Notes: generated from the letters alone by a model not told the origin. A stretch of 64,000 nucleotides of DNA from Pseudomonadota bacterium (GCA_024743055.1 JANSXH010000003.1:228384-292383); one strand, 5' to 3'; counted from the first letter of the stretch, positions 18,501 to 27,363 are shown. Made by a program: numbers and translations.

Positions 18501-21500
18501 GCGAATTTTCTGTGGGGGAACAGGCGTATCGTGTCCGGCCTGGTGTTTCTGAAGACTATGAGGAATTGCTAGCGAAGTTCCCGAAACAGCCGACACATAT
18601 CTCTCATCACTGGGCTTTGGGAGAGATGAGACCCGGATCACAGGACTGCCTTTTTGATAGTGGTTTCTGTCTGACACGTGCCATTCAATCGGCTGACCCA
18701 GCCGAAAATATTCATTTGACCTTCGTCGGGTCCGGTTCGGTATCCGTCAAAGATGAAGCGGTTACAAATCCTGAACTGGCGACATTGCTGGGTCCTGTCC
18801 GGGTCGCGCCGCGCGAAATCTCCGGCCTGTCCACACAATATATTGATATTGAGGAAGCTGCGGATTTCAAAGGGATGGCCATGTTGTTGCTGGAAGAGCA
18901 TGACGTCGGGGCCATGGAAGACAGGATCGCCTATCGTCAGGGCGCCCGATACACCGAACAGCTTGCGTCCTTGAAGACAGAAGTAACGGCTGAAGTTCCG
19001 AAAAAACTTAGCCGGTCCGGCTGCTATGTAATTACTGGCGGCCTGAGCGGGATTGGTCTTGCGCTGGCGGATTATCTTGGCAAGACGGTACAAGGTCGAA
19101 TAGCGTTGCTTGGCCGTACGGCAATGCCGGAGCAATCAAATTGGGACGAGATAGTAAAGGAAACGCCAGGGTCGTCCGAAGCGCGGGCTATCATGACCAT
19201 TCGCGATATTACAGCTGCAGGAGGCGAGGTGCTGACAGTAGCGGCAGATGTCGCTGATACAGAATCCCTTGCTAAAGCCCTCAATCAAATACGGGAGAAG
19301 TTCGGAGAGGTTTCCGGATTGTTCCACGGTGCAGGCATCATTGATGATGCCCCTTTGATGATGAAGTCTCTGGAGGACGCCCACCGTGTCATGTCTGCAA
19401 AAGTGGACGGCGGCAGAAACCTATCAACCCTGATGCCCGACGGATCCATAGATTTCTTCGCGGTATTTTCATCCACCTCAGTCATCACGGCCCCTCCAGG
19501 CCAGGTGGATTATGTTGCCGCGAATGCCTATCTGGAATCTTTAGCAGCCTCAAGAGAAGACGGATTAGCCATATCCTGGGGAGCCTGGCGGGATATCGGA
19601 ATGGCGTCCAGAGCCTATGGCGGTATTGAGGGAAGTGACAAAGGCCCGCATCCTCTTCTCGGCCCTAAACAGTTTGCGGAAGATGGCACCATAAGCTTCA
19701 CGACTCTCTATGATCCCGAAGCTCTTTGGGTCTTGAATGAGCATATCGTTGGTGGCGTACCGGTTCTGCCAGGCACAGGGTATATTGAGATGGTGCAAGC
19801 CGCCATGGCGTCTGCTTTTGAGGGCAAAGCCTGGGAGATGCAGTCTTTGTCGCTGGCCAGCCCTTTGGCATTTCCAGATAACAGACGGCTCCATGTAACC
19901 GTCAGCCTTATCCCGGAAGACAAAGGCTATGAGTTCCGGGTCGAAAGTGCGGCGACACCAGATGGCGCGCAGACGGAACATTGCCGCGCCCTTGTCAAAA
20001 CAATACGCAAAAGCGACCAAGAACTGCCAGCCACCTTCCAGAAACCTTGTGAAACAAGCTTGTCTGAAAAAAGCGGTCACGACTCTCAGGAAAACCTGAT
20101 CGATTTCGGTCCTCGATGGGACAATATTGGAGATATCCGTACGGGTACGGACGTGATTGAGGCAGACTTCCGTTTGGCGGACGAGTTTATCGCGGATCTC
20201 GAGGTTTATTGCGCCCATCCTGGACTGACTGACGAAGCGGCAACCATAGGTCTTAATCTGTTAGCAGATGTGGGAACAGAAGGGGCCTTCTATGCACCTA
20301 TGTCCGTGGAGCGCATTCGAATCCTTGGGCCTTTGACGAAATCCCTCAAATCGAAGGCAAAAATGGTGGCGCAGACACCGAAGCGGTTTGCCAGCTTTGA
20401 TGTTGTTATCTTTGATGATACAGGCAACGCTGTCATGATTCTGGAAGGATTTGCCCTGCGCCGGGTTGAAGGCAGTAGTTTTGAAGCTGACGAAGGTTCG
20501 AGTGCCCTGGTTGACAAGATAATCTCTCAAGGGATTAAGGCATCGGAGGCGCCGGAAATCTTTGCCCGGTTGCTCAATTCAGAGAACCGGCAAGCATTGG
20601 TATCGCCGACATCTATTTTGGATCTGCGCCGGGAAATGATGCGTGGCGCCGCTCCCCGCAAAAAAGCTGCCGCGTCGGACGGGGAGGCCCTTACCGCGGA
20701 TTATGGAAACGCCGTCGAACAGAAAATTGCTGAATTCTGGCGGGATCTTCTTGGCGTCGAGCAACCCCAACCAGATGACGATTTCTTTGATCTTGGCGGC
20801 CATTCGCTAGCCGCCGTTCGGCTTTTTGCCAAAATCCGTAAAGAATATGAAACCGATTTGCCCCTGGCGACCTTGTTTGAGGCACCAACCTTACGGCAGC
20901 TATCGGAAGTTGTTGTTTCTGAAGGCGCGATTGACTTAGGCACGGTATCCGGCGATTCAGAACAGCCTGTTTCCGAACCTGCCAAGAAAGGATGGACACC
21001 GCTCGTCCAGATTACAAAAGGAGAAGACGGATTAAAGCCGTTATACCTGGTTCATGGTGCAGGTGGAGATGTCCTCACTTTCCGGTCTCTTTCAAGTTAT
21101 CTAGATCCTCGTTTGCCTTTCCTTGCTTTGCGGGCAAAGGGGTCCAGTGGTGACATTGAAATAGACGAAACCATCGAGGAAATGGCAGCGACATATTTGA
21201 AAGCTGTGAGGGAGCATCAGCCGGAGGGCCCCTATTCCCTCGGGGGATACTCTGGAGGCGGAAACATTGCCTACGAAATGGCGCAACAGTTGGTTGCTTC
21301 CGGCGAAACCGTGGATCAAATAATTCTCTTTGATACTCTTTCTGCAGATGCTCTTATTGACCCGCCCGGTTTGCTAAGACGTCTTTGGGAAATTCGTCAT
21401 TGGGGCATAAAGGATGTCCTGTCCTGGCCAAAACGCAAGATTGAGAACTATATTGCTCAGGCAATTTTCAAGAAAAGCAATCTTACCAAGGTCGTCGAAG

Positions 21501-21799
21501 ATCATGTAGCTGCAGGGGAGCGAATACCGGCGGAACTGATCGAGCATCGCATGACGACAAATTACGTCCAGGCGGAACACAATTATGAGCCGAAACCTTA
21601 TGATGGCGATATCGTAATTCTGCGTGCCCTTAAAGTGAAAACAGAGTTTCTGGCAGTTGGCAGGAATCTGGGTTGGGACAATCTTGTTTCTGGTGAAATT
21701 ACCGTCTATGACTTCAATTGCAATCACTTCGATATGATGCAGGACCCGACGATCGGTGCCATTGGTGACGTGCTTAATCACACTTTGCTAGACGACTAA
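15596..21799 (+). CDS. Type I polyketide synthase, single module KS-AT-KR-DH-ACP-TE
   Basis: KS TACSTSLVA, EAHGTGTPVGDP, KTNVGHLDTAAG; AT VFMFPGGGAQYPG and GHSAGEY; KR YVITGGLSGIG and DYVAANAYLE; DH HIVGGVPVLPG; ACP DDFFDLGGHSLAAV; TE GGYSGGG. ATG at 15596 (TTG alternative at 15587). Confidence 0.94.
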   Translation: MTDSAIETGASEKIAIVGMAGRFPSARTVDQFWRLIASERMGTRWFTEEELLAEGVSQAELADPAYVRAANYVPDMECFDAGFFGFSPREASILDPQHRHFLEVSWEAFEDAGHMPENFDGRVGVFAGSGMQAYMPFNLLTNPDLVEEIGMFLLRHTGNDKDFLTTRLSYLLNLQGPSVNVQTACSTSLVAVHQAAASLLSMECDMALAGGVTIELPHRHGYKFAGGEILSPDGRCRAFDNDSQGTVFGSGAAVVILRRLEDAIADGDDIRAVLLGSAVNNDGAQKAGYLAPSVDGQAEAAAEALAIAGVDADTVTYVEAHGTGTPVGDPIELAALSQVYEAGGTGFCGIGSVKTNVGHLDTAAGTVSLIKVVESLRHETIPASLHYETPNERFDIASSPFYVVDKSQPWPRQEAPRRAAVNSLGVGGTNAHAIVEEAPLRPKTVHEDIWRILPFSARTPDTLEGLRQKWCGFLDDNEELPVLADAAYTLKHGRREFNSRMAVVAKDGSSLSEAMSGQLSSRVAKGTAPKGNPDVVFMFPGGGAQYPGAGAGLLESSETFKAAVDDCFSQMPDDAPADLRMMMFERALTDDAAREKLEMSGYAIPALFILEYAYARMWQGWGIEPSAVFGHSAGEYAAAAIANVMSVRDALKIVTWRGKVMDAAAAGAMSVIPASRDKTLELVGDSLDIAALNARDLCVVSGEVSEIDALESRLAGTEYEPTRVRINVAAHSRILDDQLDNFRGGIQDVSLKAPEIPFVSSLRGDWADEGDFETIDYWVNHLRHTVLFADAVETILKKPNQIILEVGPGQTLGPLTQMSEAENSPLAVLASGRLPKDTEDDYVVALTTAGAIWAHGGKLDWSKLPGANSGQKVSLPTYAFAKERHWIEPGTGAKQAEETAISHPVELKRAENPEDWYQTLHWVDAPLPPESPVRNQVWLVFHGDDPLSEALIQELKSRDCVCYVVRPGSEFSVGEQAYRVRPGVSEDYEELLAKFPKQPTHISHHWALGEMRPGSQDCLFDSGFCLTRAIQSADPAENIHLTFVGSGSVSVKDEAVTNPELATLLGPVRVAPREISGLSTQYIDIEEAADFKGMAMLLLEEHDVGAMEDRIAYRQGARYTEQLASLKTEVTAEVPKKLSRSGCYVITGGLSGIGLALADYLGKTVQGRIALLGRTAMPEQSNWDEIVKETPGSSEARAIMTIRDITAAGGEVLTVAADVADTESLAKALNQIREKFGEVSGLFHGAGIIDDAPLMMKSLEDAHRVMSAKVDGGRNLSTLMPDGSIDFFAVFSSTSVITAPPGQVDYVAANAYLESLAASREDGLAISWGAWRDIGMASRAYGGIEGSDKGPHPLLGPKQFAEDGTISFTTLYDPEALWVLNEHIVGGVPVLPGTGYIEMVQAAMASAFEGKAWEMQSLSLASPLAFPDNRRLHVTVSLIPEDKGYEFRVESAATPDGAQTEHCRALVKTIRKSDQELPATFQKPCETSLSEKSGHDSQENLIDFGPRWDNIGDIRTGTDVIEADFRLADEFIADLEVYCAHPGLTDEAATIGLNLLADVGTEGAFYAPMSVERIRILGPLTKSLKSKAKMVAQTPKRFASFDVVIFDDTGNAVMILEGFALRRVEGSSFEADEGSSALVDKIISQGIKASEAPEIFARLLNSENRQALVSPTSILDLRREMMRGAAPRKKAAASDGEALTADYGNAVEQKIAEFWRDLLGVEQPQPDDDFFDLGGHSLAAVRLFAKIRKEYETDLPLATLFEAPTLRQLSEVVVSEGAIDLGTVSGDSEQPVSEPAKKGWTPLVQITKGEDGLKPLYLVHGAGGDVLTFRSLSSYLDPRLPFLALRAKGSSGDIEIDETIEEMAATYLKAVREHQPEGPYSLGGYSGGGNIAYEMAQQLVASGETVDQIILFDTLSADALIDPPGLLRRLWEIRHWGIKDVLSWPKRKIENYIAQAIFKKSNLTKVVEDHVAAGERIPAELIEHRMTTNYVQAEHNYEPKPYDGDIVILRALKVKTEFLAVGRNLGWDNLVSGEITVYDFNCNHFDMMQDPTIGAIGDVLNHTLLDD

Positions 21800-21800
21800 C

Positions 21801-22631
21801 TTAATTGCTCGACGCGTTATCCGTCATAAAGTCCTTCATCTCATCCATCAGGCCCAAAGCGTGCAAATTCAGATGGGTTCCATCCTGATATCTGACATAC
21901 TTTTTTGGTTCAATCGCGGCTTGAAACAAACGATCAGCTGACGAAACATTGATTGCAATATCCTTTTCACCATGTACCAGCAAGAACGGAGCGTTTATTT
22001 TCGTTATTCGATCGATTGAGTCATAGCGCTCTTTCCACATAAAATAGCAAAAAGGCAAACCGCGATACCTGCCGGTAAAGTAATCGCAAAACCGGCCAAA
22101 GGCCGCTGCGAGTATAAGGCCACCAACTTCACGATCCTCGGCAAGGCGAGCTGCGACACCGGAGCCAAGGCTATAGCCGTATGAAAATCGCATTGTCGCC
22201 GGGACGTCGGTTTCAGCTAGATCATTATATTGATCATACAAAGACCTGGCGTCAGCAGCGAAATTCTCCTCGGACGGAGTGCCCCCCATACCACTTGACC
22301 TTCTGTAAACCAACGCTGCTAAGCCATAGCCATCTTCCGTAAAAGTCTTCAATCTCTCGGCTGCAGGACCGATCGCGGACCAATTGCCCATAAAGTAGAA
22401 AAGAACCGGCTTTCCTGGATCGGGTGCTTTTACCCAGGCCGCGACTTTTTCTCCATCTTCAGAGACAAATTCCACGACCTTTACGCCATCAAAACCGATT
22501 TCTTCCGGCGTTGTTACGGTTTGGTGGAATTGATAAATGGAAATGTAAAAAAAATGAAAGGCGATATAGGTCCCGGCAAGACCCAACACCAAAAGAGCCC
22601 CAAGTAGGATAAGGATGTTTTGTACAGACAT
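21801..22631 (-). CDS. Membrane-anchored alpha/beta hydrolase
   Basis: N-terminal hydrophobic anchor MSVQNILILLGALLVLGLAG; GYSLGSGVAARLA nucleophile elbow; APFLLVHGEKDIAI; ATG at 22631 has AGGAG upstream. Confidence 0.8.
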   Translation of the reverse strand: MSVQNILILLGALLVLGLAGTYIAFHFFYISIYQFHQTVTTPEEIGFDGVKVVEFVSEDGEKVAAWVKAPDPGKPVLFYFMGNWSAIGPAAERLKTFTEDGYGLAALVYRRSSGMGGTPSEENFAADARSLYDQYNDLAETDVPATMRFSYGYSLGSGVAARLAEDREVGGLILAAAFGRFCDYFTGRYRGLPFCYFMWKERYDSIDRITKINAPFLLVHGEKDIAINVSSADRLFQAAIEPKKYVRYQDGTHLNLHALGLMDEMKDFMTDNASSN

Positions 22632-22714
22632 GTGGGCTCCTGATCTCAATCCGAACGCAACTTGGGCAGGATAGTGCAAGTAAGAGTACAATCGGTCAAG
22701 TCAGATTATATCGG

Positions 22715-22800
22715 CACCATTATGGAGCATGAAATTTCTATTTTTATTAAATTGCCGCCATTATGGTTCCTAAAACAAAATCTTTGACTCCATAATGGTG
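22715..22800. repeat. Three CCATTATGG-type motifs, outer two forming a perfect 13-bp inverted repeat
   Basis: caccattatggag 22715-22727; ccattatgg 22758-22766; ctccataatggtg 22788-22800. Confidence 0.75.
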
Positions 22801-22815
22801 TCGAAAACATATGGG

Positions 22816-24075
22816 TTAGCGAGCCATTTCCTGAAGGCGTTTTTCGAGAAATTCCTTTTCGGCGACATTGTTGGAAAGGGAAATAGCCTGTTCATAAGCC
22901 GCGCTGGCTTTTTGTTTGTTGCCGACACGGCGATAAAGATCGGCGAGGGCGGCATGAAAGGGCTGATAGTCATCCAGTGTTCCATCACAGACAATCTCAG
23001 ACAGCATCTCTAGTCCTTTTTCCGGCCCTTGGGCAAAAGACAAGGCAACAGCGGCGTTGAGCTGAACGATTGACGTCGGCTGATATTCAAAGAGTTTTTC
23101 ATAGAGAAGAGCAATTTCATGCCAGTTCGTCGCTTCATGACTTTCAGCTTCCGCATGGACGGCACTGATTGCCGCCTGAATCTGATAAGGTCCTGGCGGG
23201 CCCATAACCAGCGCCGCTTTTAGAATTTTGACCCCTTCAATAATTTGGTCCCGATCCCAACGGCTTCTATCCTGGTCGATCAAGGCAATGAACATCCCCT
23301 GATCATCCGTCCGTTCTGTTCTTCGTGAGTCATGGAGTAGCAGCAAGGAGAGGAGACCAGCGGCTTCTGCAACATCCGGCATCAATCTGACCAGCAGACG
23401 GGCCAGCCGAATAGCTTCGGTGCAGAGATCCGCCCGAGTGAGAGTATCGCCTGAAGTGACCGCATATCCTTCGTTATAGATCAAATATATAACAGAAAAT
23501 ACAGATTGAACGCGCTCTGCCAGTAGCTCTGGACCGGGGATATCATAAGGAATATTGGCGAGCTTGATTTTCTTTTTGGCGCGTACAAGGCGCTGGGCCA
23601 TGGTTCCTTCTGAAACAAGGAAGGCCCGGGCAATCTCTTCAGTTGTCAAACCACCCAAGGTGCGCAAAGTTAAAGCAATTCGAGCGCCTTCGCTCAGTGC
23701 CGGATGGCAACAGGTAAATATCAAGCGCAATCGCTCATCTGGAATATCCTGATCCATATGGTTTTCAGTATCGTTAAGTCCGGCTTGTTGTTCCAAAGAC
23801 AAGAGCAGCTCATACTCGGCGCGCTTACGGCTAAAATTTGCATCTCGACGAAGCCTGTCGATGGCTTTTCGGCGGGCTGTCTGCAGCAGCCAGGCTCTCG
23901 GTGATTCTGGAATACCTCGCGGGCCCCAATGTTGGAGTGCCGCGATCAATGCTTCTTGCATAACATCTTCTGCCAGCTCCATATCCCGTGTGTAGCTGAC
24001 GAGAATGGACAGCACCCGACCCCATTCCTGGCGGACCACATCTTCGATGATCCTGGCGGTGCTGTCCTGTTTCAT
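22816..24075 (-). CDS. ECF RNA polymerase sigma factor with C-terminal helical/TPR extension (ECF42-like)
   Basis: VVRQEWGRVLSILVSYTRDMELAEDVMQEALIAALQHW; RAWLLQTARRKAIDRLRR; TLGGLTTEEIARAFLVSEGTMAQRLVRAKKKI; adjacent YCII-family gene. Confidence 0.92.
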   Translation of the reverse strand: MKQDSTARIIEDVVRQEWGRVLSILVSYTRDMELAEDVMQEALIAALQHWGPRGIPESPRAWLLQTARRKAIDRLRRDANFSRKRAEYELLLSLEQQAGLNDTENHMDQDIPDERLRLIFTCCHPALSEGARIALTLRTLGGLTTEEIARAFLVSEGTMAQRLVRAKKKIKLANIPYDIPGPELLAERVQSVFSVIYLIYNEGYAVTSGDTLTRADLCTEAIRLARLLVRLMPDVAEAAGLLSLLLLHDSRRTERTDDQGMFIALIDQDRSRWDRDQIIEGVKILKAALVMGPPGPYQIQAAISAVHAEAESHEATNWHEIALLYEKLFEYQPTSIVQLNAAVALSFAQGPEKGLEMLSEIVCDGTLDDYQPFHAALADLYRRVGNKQKASAAYEQAISLSNNVAEKEFLEKRLQEMAR

Positions 24076-24098
24076 ATATCGGTCCTGTTTTTGGAGGC

Positions 24099-24446
24099 TT
24101 ACAGCTCCCAAACCGGTCTGACCTCAATAGTGCCAAATTCTGCTGTTGGGATCTTTGAGGCGTAGTAAAGCGCTTCATCCAGATCCTTGCAATTCATAAG
24201 ATAATAGCCACCTAGTTGCTCTTTGGTTTCGGCAAAGGGACCATCGATCGTTTCTGTCTTACCATTACGGACCCGCACGGAGGTTGCCGTTTCTACCGCT
24301 TGCAAGGCGTTTCCACCCTCAAAAACATTATTCTGCTTGGCTTCCTCGGTCATGGCCATATAGCCTTCCATCAGCTTCCCGAATTCCGGTGTCTCATAGA
24401 CAGGACCCGATCCCTCGGCGCTATAGATTAAAAGTAAATACTGCAT
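24099..24446 (-). CDS. YCII/DGPF-family protein
   Basis: MQYLLLIYSAEGS...ETIDGPFAETKEQLGGYYLMNCKDLDEAL; partner of adjacent ECF sigma. Confidence 0.9.
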   Translation of the reverse strand: MQYLLLIYSAEGSGPVYETPEFGKLMEGYMAMTEEAKQNNVFEGGNALQAVETATSVRVRNGKTETIDGPFAETKEQLGGYYLMNCKDLDEALYYASKIPTAEFGTIEVRPVWEL

Positions 24447-24480
24447 GTTGTTCTCCTGTTTTATGTTGTGTTTGCTGTGA

Positions 24481-25110
24481 TTAGGCGGCTTGTCCGAAAA
24501 AGGCATGAACATCCTGATAGAAGGCCTGTGGTACAAGGGCTTCGCGCCAGGCAATCAGGTTGGGGTATTTTTTGAGGTCGATACCGACGGCCTCTGACGG
24601 ATCGATGGTGGCCAGGAGCAGGATATCGGCAATACTTAAGCTGTCGCCGGCGAGATACTTGGAGCTACCGAGCTGCTGATCGATTGCCGGTAAAAATCGC
24701 TCCAGAAATTCTTCTCCGGCCGCCAGGGAGGTTTCATCAACGGGGAAGCCGAGCTGCGGCGCCAGGAGGCGGTTAAATACGACCCGGCCATAAGCCATAT
24801 AAACATGGACTGACACGAATGAACACCATTGGTCGATCTTGGCTTGTTTAATCAAGTCGTCAGGATACATATCAGAGCCCGCCTTTTTGCAAAGATACTT
24901 CATTATGGCGGTGCTTTCAAAGAGGGTCACATCCCCATCTTCGATTGCGGGCATTTTCCCGACCGGATGTCGTTTTATATGTTCCGGGGCGCGATGTTCA
25001 CCCTCCGGCGCGTTCAATTCATGATACTCGAACTCAAGTCCAAGAGCGTTGGCCAGCATCCGGACAGCGTTTGAAGGCTGTGACAGATGAAACCCATATA
25101 TGTTTAGCAT
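24481..25110 (-). CDS. Glutathione S-transferase family protein
   Basis: YGFHLSQPSNAVRMLANALGLEFEYHELN, VGKMPAIEDGD, FESTAIMKYL. Confidence 0.88.
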   Translation of the reverse strand: MLNIYGFHLSQPSNAVRMLANALGLEFEYHELNAPEGEHRAPEHIKRHPVGKMPAIEDGDVTLFESTAIMKYLCKKAGSDMYPDDLIKQAKIDQWCSFVSVHVYMAYGRVVFNRLLAPQLGFPVDETSLAAGEEFLERFLPAIDQQLGSSKYLAGDSLSIADILLLATIDPSEAVGIDLKKYPNLIAWREALVPQAFYQDVHAFFGQAA

Positions 25111-25253
25111 GAGGACCTCCTCGTCCTGTTAATTTGGTTTTTTGCCCTGCTTTTCGCATGAAAATATCTGCAGGATGTAAATAAGACGAATGATGTCTTG
25201 CCAAATCGACAGGCGAGGAGGAGAAAAATGATTTTCTTTATTTTCGGGACCGT

Positions 25254-26348
25254 TTATCCGTCGCGTGCTGTCAGGAAGGCTTGTCTGCCGACCCGTGACC
25301 AGCTCTCGGAGAGCTTAACCGCCTTGCGATATTCGCTGAGAATTTTTTCGGCCGCCGGATCGCCCCAGACGAACTTGTCCATGATATCCGGTGTCAGGGA
25401 TTTCGCCTTGGCAATGACATCTGCCGGAAATTCCTTGATGATGGCTTTTTTGGTCGAGACAAGATCCGCCAACGCGCGCGTGTTTTCCCAATCGGATTCT
25501 GAGAGGCCAAAAGCGTTTTCGGCAGCGCAGGCATTCTGGACAACGGCTTGCAGGTCGTCGCTCAGGGCTTCATAGGCAGCTTTGTTGACGAGGCATTCGG
25601 CGCTGCCATTGGGCTTGTTGAAGGTGGGCCAGTAATAATAGGGGGCCGCTTTATAGAAGCCGAAGGCGCGGTCGCTCCAGGGGCCGAGAAATTCCGCAGC
25701 ATCGACAACGCCGCTTCTAAGGCTGGAGAAAATGTCTCCAGGCGGCAATAAAACGGCTGTCGCACCCATGGCTTCATACAGATCCCCGCCCAATCCGGCA
25801 CTTCGGATCTTCAGGCCTTTGAGGTCATCGAGGGAGTTGATCTCCTGCTTGAACCACCCGCCCATCTGGATGCCGGTGTTCCCCGCCATGAAGGGTTTAA
25901 GTCCAAAAGGCGCATAAAGATCATCCCAAAGCCCTTGCCCCCCACCTTGGTTGATCCAGGACATGTGTTCTAGGGCGGTGAGGCCGAAGGGGACGGTGGT
26001 GAAGAAGACGCTGGCTTTGGCTTTTCCCTGCCAGAAAAACGACGCGGTATGGCCGATCTGGGCGGTGCCGTTGCCGACGGCGCCGAAGACCTCGAGAGCC
26101 GGGACAAGTTCCCCGGCCGCATAGAGCTTAACCCTAAGCTGACCGCCACTCATGGCGGTAATCCGGTCGGCTAGCCGCTGCGCCGTTATGCCCACACCGG
26201 GGGCGCCTTTTGGCCAGGAAGTGACCATGCTCCACTCGATAATATCGCTGGCAATGGCGGGGGTGCTGAGCAGGCTGGCACCGGCGGCAGCGCCGGCAAC
26301 ACCGGCCCCTTTTATGAGGCCCCTGCGGGTGTATTTCTGTATTGTCAT
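25254..26348 (-). CDS. TRAP transporter substrate-binding protein (DctP/TakP-like), Tat-type signal
   Basis: TRRGLIKGAGVAGAAAGASLLSTPAIA leader; SLDDLKGLKIRSAGLGGDLYEAMGATAVLLPPGDIFSSLRSGVVDAAEFLGPWSD. Confidence 0.9.
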   Translation of the reverse strand: MTIQKYTRRGLIKGAGVAGAAAGASLLSTPAIASDIIEWSMVTSWPKGAPGVGITAQRLADRITAMSGGQLRVKLYAAGELVPALEVFGAVGNGTAQIGHTASFFWQGKAKASVFFTTVPFGLTALEHMSWINQGGGQGLWDDLYAPFGLKPFMAGNTGIQMGGWFKQEINSLDDLKGLKIRSAGLGGDLYEAMGATAVLLPPGDIFSSLRSGVVDAAEFLGPWSDRAFGFYKAAPYYYWPTFNKPNGSAECLVNKAAYEALSDDLQAVVQNACAAENAFGLSESDWENTRALADLVSTKKAIIKEFPADVIAKAKSLTPDIMDKFVWGDPAAEKILSEYRKAVKLSESWSRVGRQAFLTARDG

Positions 26349-26363
26349 CGTCCTTTTTTCCCT

Positions 26364-27074
26364 CTAACTGGACTTACTGATGTCGTAGATCTGGTCTAAT
26401 AGTTCGGCAGAAAAGGTTCCGGGCCCCGGCGCGGCTTTTGCGGCCCTTTCCCCCGCGGTACCAAGGATCTCGAGACCTTCCGCCACGGCCTGCAATTGAT
26501 CCTGTTTTGGCGCCATGGCGCAAAAAGCGGCAATCAAAGCGGTCCCAGCACAGCCAACCCCGGTCACCCGGCTCATGAGCGAATGCCCGCCAACAAGCGC
26601 CCGGCTTTCCGCGCCATCACACACGAGATCGGTTTCGCCGGTCACAGCCACCACGGCACCGCATTTGCGGGCCAGAGCTTGAGGGTCATTATCAAGGACA
26701 CCGATCTCACCGGCATTGCCCCGCACAACCGCTGGGCCAAGCTTGAGCAGTTCCCGCGCATAGGCGAGGCGGGCCGGGGCCCTGTCGATAAGTACCGGAT
26801 CAAGGATCCAGGGATGTCCGCAGGAATTGGCCCTCTCAATGGCAGCCTCTATGGCTATTTTCCGCTCCGCATCCAAGGTACCAAGATTGACCAGCAGGGC
26901 ATCCGCGCGCTCCACAAAATCGGAAACCTCGCTGATATCGGAGGACATGGACGGAATGGCCCCGACGGCAAGCAGCGTATTGGCCGTCAGGTTCTGCACG
27001 ACCGTATTTGTCAGACAATGCACGGCAGGCCGTCGCTCTTGAATTTTGCGAAGATAGGACAGGTCATCAGTCAT
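26364..27074 (-). CDS. thiM: Hydroxyethylthiazole kinase
   Basis: PAVHCLTNTVVQNLTANTLLAVGAIPSMS; LLVNLGTL; GVGCAGTALIAAFCA; preceded by TPP riboswitch. Confidence 0.93.
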   Translation of the reverse strand: MTDDLSYLRKIQERRPAVHCLTNTVVQNLTANTLLAVGAIPSMSSDISEVSDFVERADALLVNLGTLDAERKIAIEAAIERANSCGHPWILDPVLIDRAPARLAYARELLKLGPAVVRGNAGEIGVLDNDPQALARKCGAVVAVTGETDLVCDGAESRALVGGHSLMSRVTGVGCAGTALIAAFCAMAPKQDQLQAVAEGLEILGTAGERAAKAAPGPGTFSAELLDQIYDISKSS

Positions 27075-27146
27075 CAAAAATGCTCCATTCCGCGCCCGAG
27101 AGGCGAAGGAAAGAGCGTGAAGCCACAAATAGAGAGGTTCGACCAG

Positions 27147-27235
27147 CCCCCATTTCCCTCCGCCGGTTCTAGCCGGATCAGGTTCTACGGGTCGGCAAAA
27201 CTACCTCTCAGCCTTACAGGCACCCCGATGAGTTG
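27147..27235 (-). promoter_or_regulatory. TPP riboswitch (THI element)
   Basis: Reverse complement: GGGGTGCCTGTAAGGCTGAGAGGTAG...GACCCGTAGAACCTGATCCGGCTAGAACCGGCGGAGGGAA, with CTGAGA and CCTGATCCGG...CCGGCGGAGGGA signatures. Confidence 0.93.
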
Positions 27236-27363
27236 CGCTCATCTTAGGCGCTTCGGTAGGATTTGCAATGGCTATTTGAAGGCCTGGCTTTTTTCATGCT
27301 AAACTTATCCCCACCCTGTAAATCCGGAGCTTTTTGCCGGAGCAACCCCCAGAGGTAGTAAGA

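Noticed and set aside
22816-24446. ECF sigma factor next to YCII/DGPF protein
   Set aside because: This is a well-known ECF42-type pairing; not novel by itself.
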